Notes: a model not told the origin generated them from the sequence alone. A DNA stretch of 64,000 nucleotides from Agrobacterium tumefaciens (GCF_005221325.1 NZ_CP039888.1:2307501-2371500); one strand, 5' to 3'. Positions 1 to 9,434 are shown, counted from the first letter of the stretch. Numbers and translations: made by a program.

Positions 1-121
1 ACAGAATGAGCGAATCGGGTCCCTTCCAACGGCCTTCGCCTGTCGTGTCTGTTTCCGGACGCGCATCCGCCGAGCGACATTGCGCTTATAGTTGAATGCG
101 ATCAATACGCAGGGAAGAACG
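1..121. other. Intergenic region upstream of the efflux operon
   Basis: There is no convincing coding region here. The only clear element is the purine-rich ribosome-binding site (AGGGAAG) just before the ATG at 122. The regulator that usually accompanies such efflux operons would lie outside the window. Confidence 0.5.
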
Positions 122-1324
122 ATGAGCCGACGTATTTTAACCCTATTTGCTTCTCTGTGTGTGACCGCAGCTCTGGCGGGATGCAGCGATGGCGGCGAAA
201 GCAGCAAGACCGCCGGCCAGGGTGCCGAGCGTCCGCCGTCTCCGGTCAGCATCATCGTTATGAAGAACAGCGAATATCCCCTGACCACGCTTCTTCCTGG
301 CCGCGCCAGCGCGTTCCAGACGGCGGAAATCCGCCCGCGGGTGACCGGCATCATCCGCGAAATTCCCTTCAAGGAAGGCAGCGAAGTCAAGCAGGGCGAC
401 GTTCTCTACCAGATCGAGGACAACACCTATCTGGCGGAAGTGGCACAGGCCAAGGCAAGCGTCGCGAAGGCGGAAGCCAGCGTTCCGAGCGCCCAGGCGA
501 ACCTTGCCCGCTACGAGCGGCTGGTCAACAGCGGCGCGACGCAGATCGAATATGAAAACGCCAAGGTGACGCTGCTTCAGGCCGAAGCTGATGTGGCCCA
601 GACCAAGGCGGCGCTGGAAACGGCGGAAATCAACCTCGATCTCACCAAGGTCCGCGCGCCTTTCGACGGCATTACCAGCGCAACCGCTTTCAGCATCGGC
701 AACGTGGTGACGGCGAACCAGACCACGGCCTTGACGACGCTGCGCCGCATCGATCCGATCTATATCGACCTGATGGAATCCAGCATCAATCTTCTGCGTC
801 TGAAGAAGGCGATCTCCTCCGGTCAGCTCGGTGGCGACACGAAGGAAACCGGCATTCACCTGACGCTGGAAGACGGAACCGAATACAAGCACGACGGCAA
901 GATCGACATGTCAGACATGGCGGTGAGCGAAACCACCGGCACCTTCTCCATCCGCGCCCTCTTCGACAATCCGGACGATCTTCTGCTTCCCGGCACCTAT
1001 GTCCGCGCCACGCTGACCATCGGCAAGGAAAAGGGCTTCCGCATTCCGCAGCGCGCGGCAAGCCGGAACGCCAATGGCGAGCTGACCGCAAAGTTCGTCT
1101 CGGCGGAAAACAAGGTGGAAACCCGCACCTTCCCATCCAGCCAGCAGTCAGGAAACGCCTGGCTGGTGACGGAAAACGTCAAGGATGGCGACAAGCTCAT
1201 CGTCGACGGCTTCCAGTGGATTGCCGAAGGTGCGACGGTCGCACCGGTTGAAGTGACCATCGATGATCGCGGTATCGTCGTTCTGCCGCAGCAAGCTCCG
1301 CCTGCCGCCGCCCCCACGAAATAA
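122..1324 (+). CDS. RND efflux periplasmic adaptor (membrane fusion lipoprotein)
   Basis: AcrA/MexA-type adaptor that would bridge the inner-membrane RND pump and the outer-membrane channel. I start it at 122 rather than the in-frame ATG at 92: 122 has an AGGGAAG ribosome-binding site and opens directly into a lipoprotein signal peptide with a LAGC lipobox. Next come the lipoyl-like half motif (RVTGIIREIPFKEGSEVKQG), an alanine/glutamate-rich alpha-hairpin, the second lipoyl half (VRAPFDGI) and a beta-barrel. About 400 aa is normal for the family. The pump gene follows 53 nt downstream. The family includes AmeA and IfeA of Agrobacterium; I cannot tell from sequence alone which named system this is, so no symbol is given. 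Confidence 0.93.
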   Translation: MSRRILTLFASLCVTAALAGCSDGGESSKTAGQGAERPPSPVSIIVMKNSEYPLTTLLPGRASAFQTAEIRPRVTGIIREIPFKEGSEVKQGDVLYQIEDNTYLAEVAQAKASVAKAEASVPSAQANLARYERLVNSGATQIEYENAKVTLLQAEADVAQTKAALETAEINLDLTKVRAPFDGITSATAFSIGNVVTANQTTALTTLRRIDPIYIDLMESSINLLRLKKAISSGQLGGDTKETGIHLTLEDGTEYKHDGKIDMSDMAVSETTGTFSIRALFDNPDDLLLPGTYVRATLTIGKEKGFRIPQRAASRNANGELTAKFVSAENKVETRTFPSSQQSGNAWLVTENVKDGDKLIVDGFQWIAEGATVAPVEVTIDDRGIVVLPQQAPPAAAPTK

Positions 1325-1377
1325 GCATGAGCACGAAACCCTCGGTCGAAGCTCGTAAAAGGTAAGGCAGGACTGCC

Positions 1378-4300
1378 ATGGCCCATTTCTTCATCCGGCG
1401 CCCCGTTTTTGCATGGGTTATCGCCATCGTCATCATGCTAGGCGGCGCATTGGCAATCGCGACGCTCTCCATCTCGCAATATCCCGATATTGCGCCGACG
1501 ACGGTGCGTGTCAGCGCAACCTATAACGGCGCGAGCGCGGAGACCGTCGAAAAATCGGTGACAACCATCATCGAGGACGGCATGACCGGTCTCGACGACC
1601 TCACCTATATGACCTCGTCATCCTCTACGGGCAGCGCCGAAGTGACGCTGACCTTCGGCAACAGCATTCTGCCTGACATCGCGCAGGTCCAGGTTCAGAA
1701 CAAGCTGCAGCTCGTCCAGTCGCAATTGCCCGACACCGTGCAGCAGCGCGGTATCCAGGTCAGCCGCTCCACATCGAGCATTCTGATGGTGGGCGCGTTG
1801 ATCTCCACCGACGGCAAACGCAATTCGGCCGACCTTGGCGACGTGTTCTCTTCGCGTGTCGAAGACCAGATCAAGCGCCTCGAAGGCGTGGGCAGCATCA
1901 ATGTCTTCGGTTCCGAATATGCGATGCGCATCTGGCTGGATCCATTCAAGCTCAATAAATACCAGCTGACCACGGCCGACGTTACCGGCGCCATCGAAAG
2001 CCAGAATACCCAGGTTTCGGTCGGCTCGCTCGGCGCAGTACCGGCCGTCAAGGGCCAGCAGCTGAACGTGACGGTGACGGCGCAGAGCCAGCTCACCACC
2101 GTCGCCGATTTCGAATCGGTCATCCTGAAAGTCGAAAAGGACGGCGCAACCGTCCGTCTCAGCGACGTCGCCCGCATCGAGATCGGCCAGGAAACCTATG
2201 GCGGCGATTCGCGTTCCAACGGCCGCCCTTCGGCCGGTTTCGCGGTCAACCTCGCCACGGGTGCAAACGCGCTCGACACGGCGGCACGCGTGAAAGCCGC
2301 CCTGACCAATGTCGAGGGCTCGCTGCCTGAGGGCGTTTCGATCGAATATCCCTATGACACGACGCCCTTCGTAAAGCTGTCGATCGAGAAAGTGGTGCAT
2401 ACGCTGATCGAGGCGATCATCCTCGTCTTCGTCGTGCTTCTGGTGTTCCTGCAAAACCTCAGGGCCACATTCATTCCGATGATCGCCGTGCCGGTCGTGC
2501 TTCTCGGCACCTTCGGCATCCTGGCGCTTACGGGCTATTCCATCAATACACTCACCATGTTCGCCATGGTTCTGGCCATCGGCCTTCTCGTCGACGATGC
2601 CATTGTCGTTGTCGAAAACGTCGAGCGTATCATGTCGGAAGAAGGCCTTTCACCGGTTGAAGCCACCGAGAAGTCGATGGGCGAGATCACCGGTGCAATC
2701 ATCGGTATCGCGCTTGTCCTGACCGCCGTGTTCATCCCGATGGCCTTCTTCGGTGGATCGACCGGCATCATCTATCGCCAGTTCTCGATCACCATCGTTT
2801 CGGCCATGCTGCTTTCAGCAGTGGTCGCCATCGTTCTGACGCCGGCGCTTTGCGCTACGATGCTGAAGCCGATCGACCATAACAAAAAGCAGCGTGGTCC
2901 GGGTGCGTGGTTCAACCGCGGTTTCGGCAAGACGACGAACGGCTATGTTTCCTCCATCGGTTACCTGTTGAAGCGGCCCATGCGTGTCACGATCCTGTTC
3001 CTGATCGTCGTCGGCGGCTGCGCCTGGTTCTTTTCAAAACTGCCAAGCTCGTTCCTGCCGCAGGAAGACCAGGGCGTGCTGCTGACGATCATTCAGACAC
3101 CGACCGGTTCGAACATCGAGCGCACCAACGAGGTGGTCAAGCAGGTCGAAAGCTACTTCCGCGAAAAAGAAGCTGCCAATGTCGAATCGGTTTTCGGCGT
3201 GCTGGGCTTCAGCTTCAGCGGTTCGGGCCAGAACAACGCCATCGTCTTCACCAAGCTCAAGGATTTCGCCGAACGAACCGCACCCGATCAACACGCCGGC
3301 GCCATCGTGCAGCGTGCCATGGGCACCTTCTTCGGTTTCCGTGATGCGCAGGTGTTCCCGCTTTTGCCGCCGGCAATTCAGGGCATGGGCACATCGAGCG
3401 GTTTCTCGATGTATCTCGTGGATAGCGGCCGCAATGGCACCGATGCTTTGACCGCCTCATCGAAGGAACTGATAGCGCTTGCGACGGGCAATCCTAAGAT
3501 CAGCTCGCTCAGAAGCGACAGTCAGGACAATGAAACCCAGATGAAGATCGTTCTCGATCAGGAAAAGATGGGAGCCATGGGGGTCGATCTGTCCTCCGTG
3601 AACCTCATGCTGTCGACGATCTTTGCTGGCCGTGATGTCAATGACTTCACCCTGAACGGTGAACTCAAGCCTGTCTATGTGCAGGGTGATGCGCCCTATC
3701 GCATGCAGCCGGACGACCTGAAATATTGGTATGCCCGCAATACCACTGGCGAGATGGTGCCATTCTCCTCCTTCAGCGAGGTGAAGTGGATCAACGCGCC
3801 GCCGTCTCTTGCCCGCTTCAACGGTACAGGCGCGATCTCGCTTGAAGGCACCGCCGGCGCAGGCGTGGCCTCCGGTGAAGCCATGGACGAGATGGAACGC
3901 CTGACGGCAAGCATGCCTGGCGGTTACACCGTGGCATGGCAGGGCATTTCCTATCAGGAACGCCTTTCCGGCTCACAGGCGCCGATGCTTTACGCGCTGT
4001 CGGTTCTGATCGTGTTCCTTTGCCTTGCTGCCCTTTATGAAAGCTGGTCGATCCCGTTCTCGGTCATCCTGGCCGTGCCGGTCGGGGTCCTCGGTGCCTT
4101 GACGGCGGCCCATTTCTTCGGCCAGACGAACGACGTCTACTTCAAGGTGGGCCTGTTGACGACCATTGGCCTTGCCGCGAAAAACGCGATCCTGATCGTT
4201 GAGTTCGCCAAGGAGAGGCAGGAGCACGGGTTAGGTCTGGTGGAAGCGGCGCTGGAGGCGGCGAAGCTGCGCCTGCGTCCGATTATCATGACATCGCTCG

Positions 4301-4467
4301 CCTTCATCCTCGGCGTCGTGCCTCTCGCAATCGCAACCGGAGCGGGTTCCGCCGCGCAAAACGCAATCGGAATCGGGGTGCTGGGTGGTATGCTTTCTGC
4401 AACACTGCTCGGAATTTTCTTCGTTCCGTCCTTTTTCGTCATCATTCGTCGCCTTTCAAGGCGTTAA
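1378..4467 (+). CDS. RND multidrug efflux pump (AcrB/HAE1 family)
   Basis: Proton-driven inner-membrane drug pump of 1029 aa, the standard AcrB length. It starts with the family N-terminus (MAHFFIRRPVFAWVIAI) and shows two halves, each with a periplasmic porter region and six transmembrane helices. The TM4 proton-relay segment is present as GLLVDDAIVVVENVERIM, with the two Asp residues. A second-half region around LLTTIGLAAKNAILIVEFAKE is also typical. It sits between its adaptor and outer-membrane factor and should form a trimer in the complex. Substrates cannot be read from sequence. Confidence in family is very high. Confidence 0.97.
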   Translation: MAHFFIRRPVFAWVIAIVIMLGGALAIATLSISQYPDIAPTTVRVSATYNGASAETVEKSVTTIIEDGMTGLDDLTYMTSSSSTGSAEVTLTFGNSILPDIAQVQVQNKLQLVQSQLPDTVQQRGIQVSRSTSSILMVGALISTDGKRNSADLGDVFSSRVEDQIKRLEGVGSINVFGSEYAMRIWLDPFKLNKYQLTTADVTGAIESQNTQVSVGSLGAVPAVKGQQLNVTVTAQSQLTTVADFESVILKVEKDGATVRLSDVARIEIGQETYGGDSRSNGRPSAGFAVNLATGANALDTAARVKAALTNVEGSLPEGVSIEYPYDTTPFVKLSIEKVVHTLIEAIILVFVVLLVFLQNLRATFIPMIAVPVVLLGTFGILALTGYSINTLTMFAMVLAIGLLVDDAIVVVENVERIMSEEGLSPVEATEKSMGEITGAIIGIALVLTAVFIPMAFFGGSTGIIYRQFSITIVSAMLLSAVVAIVLTPALCATMLKPIDHNKKQRGPGAWFNRGFGKTTNGYVSSIGYLLKRPMRVTILFLIVVGGCAWFFSKLPSSFLPQEDQGVLLTIIQTPTGSNIERTNEVVKQVESYFREKEAANVESVFGVLGFSFSGSGQNNAIVFTKLKDFAERTAPDQHAGAIVQRAMGTFFGFRDAQVFPLLPPAIQGMGTSSGFSMYLVDSGRNGTDALTASSKELIALATGNPKISSLRSDSQDNETQMKIVLDQEKMGAMGVDLSSVNLMLSTIFAGRDVNDFTLNGELKPVYVQGDAPYRMQPDDLKYWYARNTTGEMVPFSSFSEVKWINAPPSLARFNGTGAISLEGTAGAGVASGEAMDEMERLTASMPGGYTVAWQGISYQERLSGSQAPMLYALSVLIVFLCLAALYESWSIPFSVILAVPVGVLGALTAAHFFGQTNDVYFKVGLLTTIGLAAKNAILIVEFAKERQEHGLGLVEAALEAAKLRLRPIIMTSLAFILGVVPLAIATGAGSAAQNAIGIGVLGGMLSATLLGIFFVPSFFVIIRRLSRR

Positions 4468-4616
4468 CAAAACAAAAATGGGCTGTGCCAACCGTTAATA
4501 CGCTGCTAGAAATATTGCCGATTTGGCAAATGCACGTTTCTACGGCATATCGACCGCGCAGCCCATTTGTCAGCAAGCCGCGCTCGGTAAGCCAACCAGA
4601 GAATTGGGAAAATTAC

Positions 4617-6062
4617 ATGCTGTCTATTCGCGCTACCCTTCCCCTGACAATGCTGCTGCTTTCAGGCTGCGTTGTCGGACCCGACCACAAGACGCCGGAA
4701 ATTCAATTGCCGGGAAAGTTTGCGGAAGCCGGAAAAACCAGTAATGGCGACATTAGCACCGTTGCTTGGTGGACAGCCTTCAACGACAGCCGCCTGAACG
4801 GTTATGTTTCCACCGGCCTCAGCCAGAACCTGACGGTGATGCAGGCCATCGAACGCATCAACCAGGCGGAAGCCCAGGTGATCTCGGCCGGTGCGGGCGG
4901 TCTGCCCAGCCTGACGGCGCAGGGACAGCATACGACCAGCCAGACCAAGGGCAGCTATCGTGACGTCCCCGTCACCAATGCATCTTCCGGCAGCCTCAGC
5001 GTTTCCTGGCTGCTCGACCTCTTCGGCCGTTACCGCCGCGCCACGGAAAGCGCCAATGCATCGCTTGATGCCGCTTACTCCACCGTTGACGTTCAGCGCC
5101 TGACGCTGATTTCCTCGGTCGCCGCCGCCTATATCGACGTGCGCTATTATCAGGAACGTCTGGCGATTGCCCGACAGAACCTTTCTTCCCGTCGCGAAAC
5201 GCTTGACCTGACCAAGCTGCAGCTTGAAGCAGGTGCGGCCTCGCGTCTCGATGTTGTTCAGTCCGAAGGTCTGGTCAATTCGACGCTATCCGAACTACCG
5301 GGCCTTGAAACCAACTTCCGCAAGGCGGCGCATCGCATCGCCACGCTGCTTGGTATGCCGGCTTCGTCGCTCATTGACGAACTGCAGAAGGGCGCACGCC
5401 AGCCTGTTGCCCGTAGCATTCCGCGCACCGGCATTCCGGCCGACCTCATTCGCAACCGTCCGGACATCCGTGTTGCCGAGCGTGAACTTGCGGCAGCAGT
5501 GGCAAAGATCGGCGTTGCTGAATCCCAGCTTTATCCGAGCATCGAACTCGGTGGCGCCATCACGCCAAGCTACAACTTCGTCAGCGGCGGCAGCAGGGGC
5601 TCGGCAAACGGCTGGTCCTTCGGCCCCAGCCTTGTTCTTCCGATCCTGGATGGCGGCAGCATCCGCGCCAATATCGATCTGGCCAATTCGCAGGCGCGTG
5701 AAGAATACCTTGTCTGGAAGCAGACGGTTCTGACTGCCGTGGAAGAAGTCGAAAACGCTCTGGCCGCCGTTAACCGCGACCAGCGTACGGCCGATGCGCT
5801 GCGCAGGACGGTGGCTTCCTACCAGGAAGCGCTGCAGCTCTCGACCGCCAGCTACCGCGACGGCGCGTCTTCGCTGCTCGACGTTCTCGATGCGCAGCGT
5901 CAGGTTTCCACGGCACAGGCAAATCTTGCCCAGGCCGTGCAGCAGACGGCGCAGGACTATGTGTCGCTGAACGTGGCGCTCGGCGGCGGTTATGCCGTTG
6001 GCCAGACCGCCGCGCCGAAGAAGCCGGCAGGCCCTACCGTTGCCGCCGCCAAGGGCATGTAA
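4617..6062 (+). CDS. Outer-membrane efflux lipoprotein (NodT/OprM family)
   Basis: TolC-like outer-membrane factor that completes the tripartite pump. The reading frame is open from 4485, but the ATG at 4617 opens into a lipoprotein signal (TMLLLSGC) followed by the VGPDHKTPE segment typical of NodT/OprM proteins. About 481 aa fits the family. Two repeated OEP halves are visible, with conserved RPDIRVAERELAAAVAKIGVAESQLYPSI split around the second-half start. The C-terminal SYRDGASSLLDVLDAQRQ helix is also typical. The 149-nt gap from the pump gene carries a short inverted repeat (TTGCC/GGCAA near 4514) and no other gene. A strong terminator follows immediately. Confidence 0.94.
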   Translation: MLSIRATLPLTMLLLSGCVVGPDHKTPEIQLPGKFAEAGKTSNGDISTVAWWTAFNDSRLNGYVSTGLSQNLTVMQAIERINQAEAQVISAGAGGLPSLTAQGQHTTSQTKGSYRDVPVTNASSGSLSVSWLLDLFGRYRRATESANASLDAAYSTVDVQRLTLISSVAAAYIDVRYYQERLAIARQNLSSRRETLDLTKLQLEAGAASRLDVVQSEGLVNSTLSELPGLETNFRKAAHRIATLLGMPASSLIDELQKGARQPVARSIPRTGIPADLIRNRPDIRVAERELAAAVAKIGVAESQLYPSIELGGAITPSYNFVSGGSRGSANGWSFGPSLVLPILDGGSIRANIDLANSQAREEYLVWKQTVLTAVEEVENALAAVNRDQRTADALRRTVASYQEALQLSTASYRDGASSLLDVLDAQRQVSTAQANLAQAVQQTAQDYVSLNVALGGGYAVGQTAAPKKPAGPTVAAAKGM

Positions 6063-6083
6063 CAGCGGCCCAAAAAGACAAAC

Positions 6084-6116
6084 AAAAAAGCCCGCGTCTC
6101 GACGCGGGCTTTTTTG
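6084..6116 (+). terminator. Rho-independent terminator of the efflux operon
   Basis: A GC-rich perfect stem (AGCCCGCGTC / GACGCGGGCT) is flanked by six A on the left and six T on the right, 22 nt after the outer-membrane factor stop. The symmetric A and T runs make it potentially bidirectional. Confidence 0.92.
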
Positions 6117-6133
6117 TTATTCAGGGCATAAAA

Positions 6134-6166
6134 TAAAAAAAGCACCGGTCGCCCGGTGCTTTTTGT
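6134..6166 (-). terminator. Bidirectional terminator between the efflux operon and efp
   Basis: Stem AGCACCGG / CCGGTGCT with a TCGC loop, seven A to the left and five T to the right. It lies 18 nt past the efp stop on the minus strand and after the efflux terminator on the plus strand, so it can serve both converging transcripts. Confidence 0.88.
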
Positions 6167-6183
6167 TTAACCTGCCGTCAGGC

Positions 6184-6753
6184 TCAGTTCTTGGCGCGCT
6201 CGACGTAGGAATTGTCTTCCGTGGCGATGACCACGCGGATACCGGCATCGATATGCGGCGGCACCATGGTGCGGATGCCGTTGGAGAGAATTGCCGGCTT
6301 GTAGGAAGAAGACGCCGTCTGGCCTTTCACAACCGGTTCGGTCTCCACGATTTCCAGCGTGACGTGGCGCGGCAGTTCGACCGCCAGCGGGTTGCCTTCG
6401 TGGATGGAAAGAACGCAGGTCATGCCTTCCTGAAGATAGGCCTTCTGATCGCCCATCGTATCGACATCGACAACCACCTGGTCGTAATTTTCCGGGTTCA
6501 TGAAGTGGAAGCCTTCGCCGTCTTCATAAAGAAACTGGAAGTTCAGGTCTTCAACGAATGCCCGCTCGACCTGCTCGGTGGTGCGCCAGCGCTCGGATAC
6601 CTTCGTGCCGTCAACGATGCGGCGCATATCCACCTGCGTGACCGGCGTGCCCTTGCCGGGGTGGAAGTTCTGCGCGGTAAGAACGACGTAAAGCTTGCCG
6701 TCCACGTCGAGAACATTGCCCTTGCGGACGGATGAGGCGATAACCTTGACCAT
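6184..6753 (-). CDS. efp: Elongation factor P
   Basis: Translation factor that binds the ribosome next to the P-site tRNA and relieves stalling at consecutive prolines. The 189-aa length and three-domain architecture (KOW-like domain followed by two OB domains) match the family. The modified loop reads HPGKGTP and puts the acceptor lysine at position 34, exactly where bacterial EF-P is beta-lysylated. It is transcribed divergently from epmA and epmB, which encode the enzymes that make this modification, so the whole pathway core is at one locus. Confidence 0.98.
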   Translation of the reverse strand: MVKVIASSVRKGNVLDVDGKLYVVLTAQNFHPGKGTPVTQVDMRRIVDGTKVSERWRTTEQVERAFVEDLNFQFLYEDGEGFHFMNPENYDQVVVDVDTMGDQKAYLQEGMTCVLSIHEGNPLAVELPRHVTLEIVETEPVVKGQTASSSYKPAILSNGIRTMVPPHIDAGIRVVIATEDNSYVERAKN

Positions 6754-6859
6754 ATGACTTCCTTGTAACTCGATGAAATGCGTCGTAAAGGACTGCGCGG
6801 CAGCACAGGCCCCGGCAGACGTTTTGTCTTTTTTCTGGGGCGCAACTACCTTAAATCCG

Positions 6860-6891
6860 CGCGAATTGCCAGCCTTCTACAGCAATTCGCG
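6860..6891. repeat. Perfect inverted repeat in the efp/epmA divergent promoter region
   Basis: CGCGAATTGC, a 12-nt spacer, then GCAATTCGCG: ten-base perfect arms. A third GAATTGC copy occurs about 30 nt further right (near 6920). There is no T-run, so an operator or RNA hairpin is more likely than a terminator. No known regulator is assigned. Confidence 0.6.
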
Positions 6892-7003
6892 GAAGAGTGC
6901 CTAGCGGTTTTCCGCCCGGAATTGCTTTAAATGATGCGATCAGGCGTTTTGCGAGGCGTTTCCCGCAGTCGGGCGCCGCAGAGAAGACGGAAAAGAAGAG
7001 ACG

Positions 7004-8068
7004 ATGCGCGCAAGCAACGAGACAATGTCGCCATGGTGGACACCGGATGTCCACGCCGACCGCCGCGCTTTTCTCCTTGGCCGCAACGCGATCCAGTCAG
7101 CATTTCGCGGCTATTTCGCCCGTGCCGATTTTCTCGAAGTCGACACCGCCACCCTGCAGGTTTCCCCCGGCAATGAAGCGCATCTGCACGCCTTTGCCAC
7201 CGAGGGCCTGACGCCGGGCGGCGAGGCCGTGCCGCTTTATCTCCACACCTCGCCGGAATTTGCCTGCAAGAAACTGCTCGCCGCTGGTGAAAAACGTATT
7301 TCCTGTTTCGCCCATGTCTATCGGAACCGGGAAAGGGGCCCGCTGCACCACCCTGAATTTACCATGCTGGAATGGTATAGGGTCGGCGAAACCTATGAGA
7401 GCCTGATGAAGGACAGCGCCCATCTTCTGGCGCTGGCGGCCGAAACCACCAGGACAAAACATTTCACCTATCGCGGCCGCAGCGTCGATCCCTTCCTCGA
7501 ACCGGAACGTCTGAGCGTTGCCGAGGCCTTCGAGCGTTATGCCGGAATTGATCTGCTGGCAACCATCAGCCGCAATGGTGAAACGGATGAGCGCCACCTG
7601 GCCGCGAGCCTCACCAATGCCGGCATCCGCGTGGCCGATGACGATACCTGGGCAGATATGTTCAGCCGCGTCATCGTCGAGCGCGTGGAGCCCGAACTCG
7701 GTTTCGGCCGCGCCACCATTCTTGATGAATATCCCACCAGCGAAGCGGCCCTTGCCCGTAAGTCTCCTGGGGATGCGCGGGTGGCGGAACGGTTCGAGCT
7801 TTATGCCTGCGGCGTGGAACTTGCCAATGCCTTCGGCGAATTGACCGATGCTGCCGAGCAACGGCGGCGTTTCGAGATGGAGATGGCCGAGAAACAGAGG
7901 GTCTATGGCGAAACCTATCCGCTGGATGAGGATTTCCTGGCGGCACTTGCAATCATGCCGCCGGCAAGCGGCATAGCACTCGGTTTCGACCGGCTGGTAA
8001 TGCTGGCAACCGGTGCGCCCCGTATCGATCTCGTCATGTGGGCGCCCGTCGCGGAATATGGACGATGA
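7004..8068 (+). CDS. epmA: EF-P lysine34 (R)-beta-lysyltransferase EpmA
   Basis: Class II lysyl-tRNA synthetase paralog (PoxA/GenX/YjeA) that transfers (R)-beta-lysine to EF-P Lys34 rather than to tRNA. At 354 aa it has only the catalytic domain and no N-terminal anticodon-binding OB domain, as expected for EpmA. Class II motif 2 is present as RNRERGPLHHPEFTMLEWY and motif 3 as GIALGFDRLVML. The start at 7004 follows a purine-rich GAAAAGAAGAGACG stretch. It overlaps epmB by four bases (ATGA), so the two are translationally coupled, and efp is the divergent neighbour. Confidence 0.96.
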   Translation: MRASNETMSPWWTPDVHADRRAFLLGRNAIQSAFRGYFARADFLEVDTATLQVSPGNEAHLHAFATEGLTPGGEAVPLYLHTSPEFACKKLLAAGEKRISCFAHVYRNRERGPLHHPEFTMLEWYRVGETYESLMKDSAHLLALAAETTRTKHFTYRGRSVDPFLEPERLSVAEAFERYAGIDLLATISRNGETDERHLAASLTNAGIRVADDDTWADMFSRVIVERVEPELGFGRATILDEYPTSEAALARKSPGDARVAERFELYACGVELANAFGELTDAAEQRRRFEMEMAEKQRVYGETYPLDEDFLAALAIMPPASGIALGFDRLVMLATGAPRIDLVMWAPVAEYGR

Positions 8069-9129
8069 CAAGGCTTGAAACCATCAAGACACCGGAAGCG
8101 CTTCTCGAAGCGGGGCTGATCGAAGCCGAAGCGCTCGAGGGCCTGCGCGCGGTGACGCAGCGTTATGCGCTCGCCATCACACCAACGGTTGCCGGGCTGA
8201 TGGACAGTCGCGATCCGCAGGATCCGATCGCCCGGCAATTCGTGCCTGATCTGGCCGAACTCGTTCATCTTCCCGAAGAACGCGACGACCCGATCGGCGA
8301 TGACGCCCATAGCCCTGTCCACGGCATCGTTCACCGTTATCCCGACCGCGTGCTTTTAAAGGCAGTGCATGTCTGCCCGGTCTATTGCCGTTTCTGTTTC
8401 CGCCGCGAAATGGTCGGCCCGCAGGGCAACGGCATGATGAGCCCGGAAGAGCTGGATGCCGCATTCGCCTACATAAAGGCCAACCCGGCCATCTGGGAGG
8501 TCATCCTCACCGGCGGCGATCCTCTGGTTCTCTCACCGCGACGATTGTCGGACCTGATGAAACGCCTGCGGGACATCCCGCACGTCAAGATCGTCCGTTT
8601 CCATACCCGCGTGCCGGTTGTCGATCCCGATCGCATCGACGCGCCACTGATCGAGGCACTGAAGGCAAGCGGCAAGACCACCTATGTCGCCCTGCACGCC
8701 AATCACGCTCGCGAACTCGGCGACGCGGCCAGAGGCGCCTGCGCACGGTTGATCGATGCCGGCATCGCCATGGTCAGCCAGACCGTGCTTTTGAAGGGCA
8801 TCAACGATGATCCGGCGGTTCTCACCGAATTGATGCGCAGCTTCGTCGAAAACCGCATCAAGCCCTATTATCTGCACCACCCCGATCTTGCTCCAGGCAC
8901 AAGCCATTTCCGGCTGACGATCGAAGAGGGTCAGCGAATCGTTTCCGCCTTGCGGGGGCATGTCTCCGGTCTTTGTCAGCCGACCTACGTCCTCGACATT
9001 CCCGGCGGTCACGGCAAGGCAACGATCGGCCGAAATGCGGCCGAAAAAACGCGCGACGGCTGTTACTCTGTCTCAGACTTCAACGGAAACGATCATATTT
9101 ACCCGCCGGCGGCATCCGGCAGCGATTAA
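8065..9129 (+). CDS. epmB: EF-P beta-lysylation protein EpmB (lysine 2,3-aminomutase family)
   Basis: Radical-SAM, PLP-dependent aminomutase that converts lysine to (R)-beta-lysine for EpmA. The CxxxCxxC cluster motif is visible in HVCPVYCRFCFRREMVG. Further typical segments are ILTGGDPLVLSPRRL and HHPDLAPGTSHFR. I choose the ATG at 8065, which overlaps the epmA stop, rather than the longer frame from 8038 that runs into epmA. The resulting 354 aa is close to E. coli EpmB. EpmC, the hydroxylase of the E. coli pathway, is not in the window. Confidence 0.95.
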   Translation: MTRLETIKTPEALLEAGLIEAEALEGLRAVTQRYALAITPTVAGLMDSRDPQDPIARQFVPDLAELVHLPEERDDPIGDDAHSPVHGIVHRYPDRVLLKAVHVCPVYCRFCFRREMVGPQGNGMMSPEELDAAFAYIKANPAIWEVILTGGDPLVLSPRRLSDLMKRLRDIPHVKIVRFHTRVPVVDPDRIDAPLIEALKASGKTTYVALHANHARELGDAARGACARLIDAGIAMVSQTVLLKGINDDPAVLTELMRSFVENRIKPYYLHHPDLAPGTSHFRLTIEEGQRIVSALRGHVSGLCQPTYVLDIPGGHGKATIGRNAAEKTRDGCYSVSDFNGNDHIYPPAASGSD

Positions 9130-9140
9130 AAAAAGCATAA

Positions 9141-9165
9141 AAAGCCCGCCACGCCGGGCTTTTCG
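9141..9165 (+). terminator. Terminator after epmB
   Basis: AAAGCCCG / CGGGCTTT stem with a CCACGC loop, directly behind the epmB stop and preceded by A-rich sequence. It fits a rho-independent terminator for the epmAB transcript. Confidence 0.75.
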
Positions 9166-9267
9166 CGGCGGCTTCCCACAAAAACAAAAATTTCACATTT
9201 CCGCCCCTCTCCTGTCATCATAAAGAAAAATATTCTACCTATAACAATCAGCATTGATTTTAGTGCT

Positions 9268-9318
9268 GGTCTGGATTATCAGTGTGGAACTGGAGAGCGA
9301 GTCTCCTGATTCCGGGCC
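9268..9318 (+). ncRNA. Predicted structured RNA leader ahead of a tiny ORF
   Basis: Three nested pairings are visible. GGTCTGG (9268-9274) pairs with CCGGGCC (9312-9318) with two G-U pairs. ATCAG (9278-9282) pairs with CTGAT (9306-9310). GAGA (9293-9296) pairs with TCTC (9302-9305). The hairpin ends 12 nt before a GGGAG ribosome-binding site and the ATG at 9342. I do not recognise the element as a known riboswitch class; it could be a leader or part of an independent small RNA. Confidence 0.45.
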
Positions 9319-9341
9319 AACACCAATACAGGGAGTGTATC

Positions 9342-9434
9342 ATGTCAAAACATATCAACATTAACGCAATCCTTGGTCTTGAGTCCTGGAATGCTGGATT
9401 TAAATCCACGTGTTCCCGCTGCTGTCGAATGTGA
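9342..9434 (+). CDS. Small ORF, 30 aa, unknown
   Basis: Starts with MSKHININAILGLES and ends with a cysteine/arginine-rich tail (CSRCCRM). A GGGAG ribosome-binding site stands six nt before the ATG. It may be a short peptide, a leader peptide for the gene 73 nt downstream, or not translated. Nothing in it identifies a function. The strong ribosome-binding site and the structured sequence before it are the only support. Confidence 0.4.
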   Translation: MSKHININAILGLESWNAGFKSTCSRCCRM

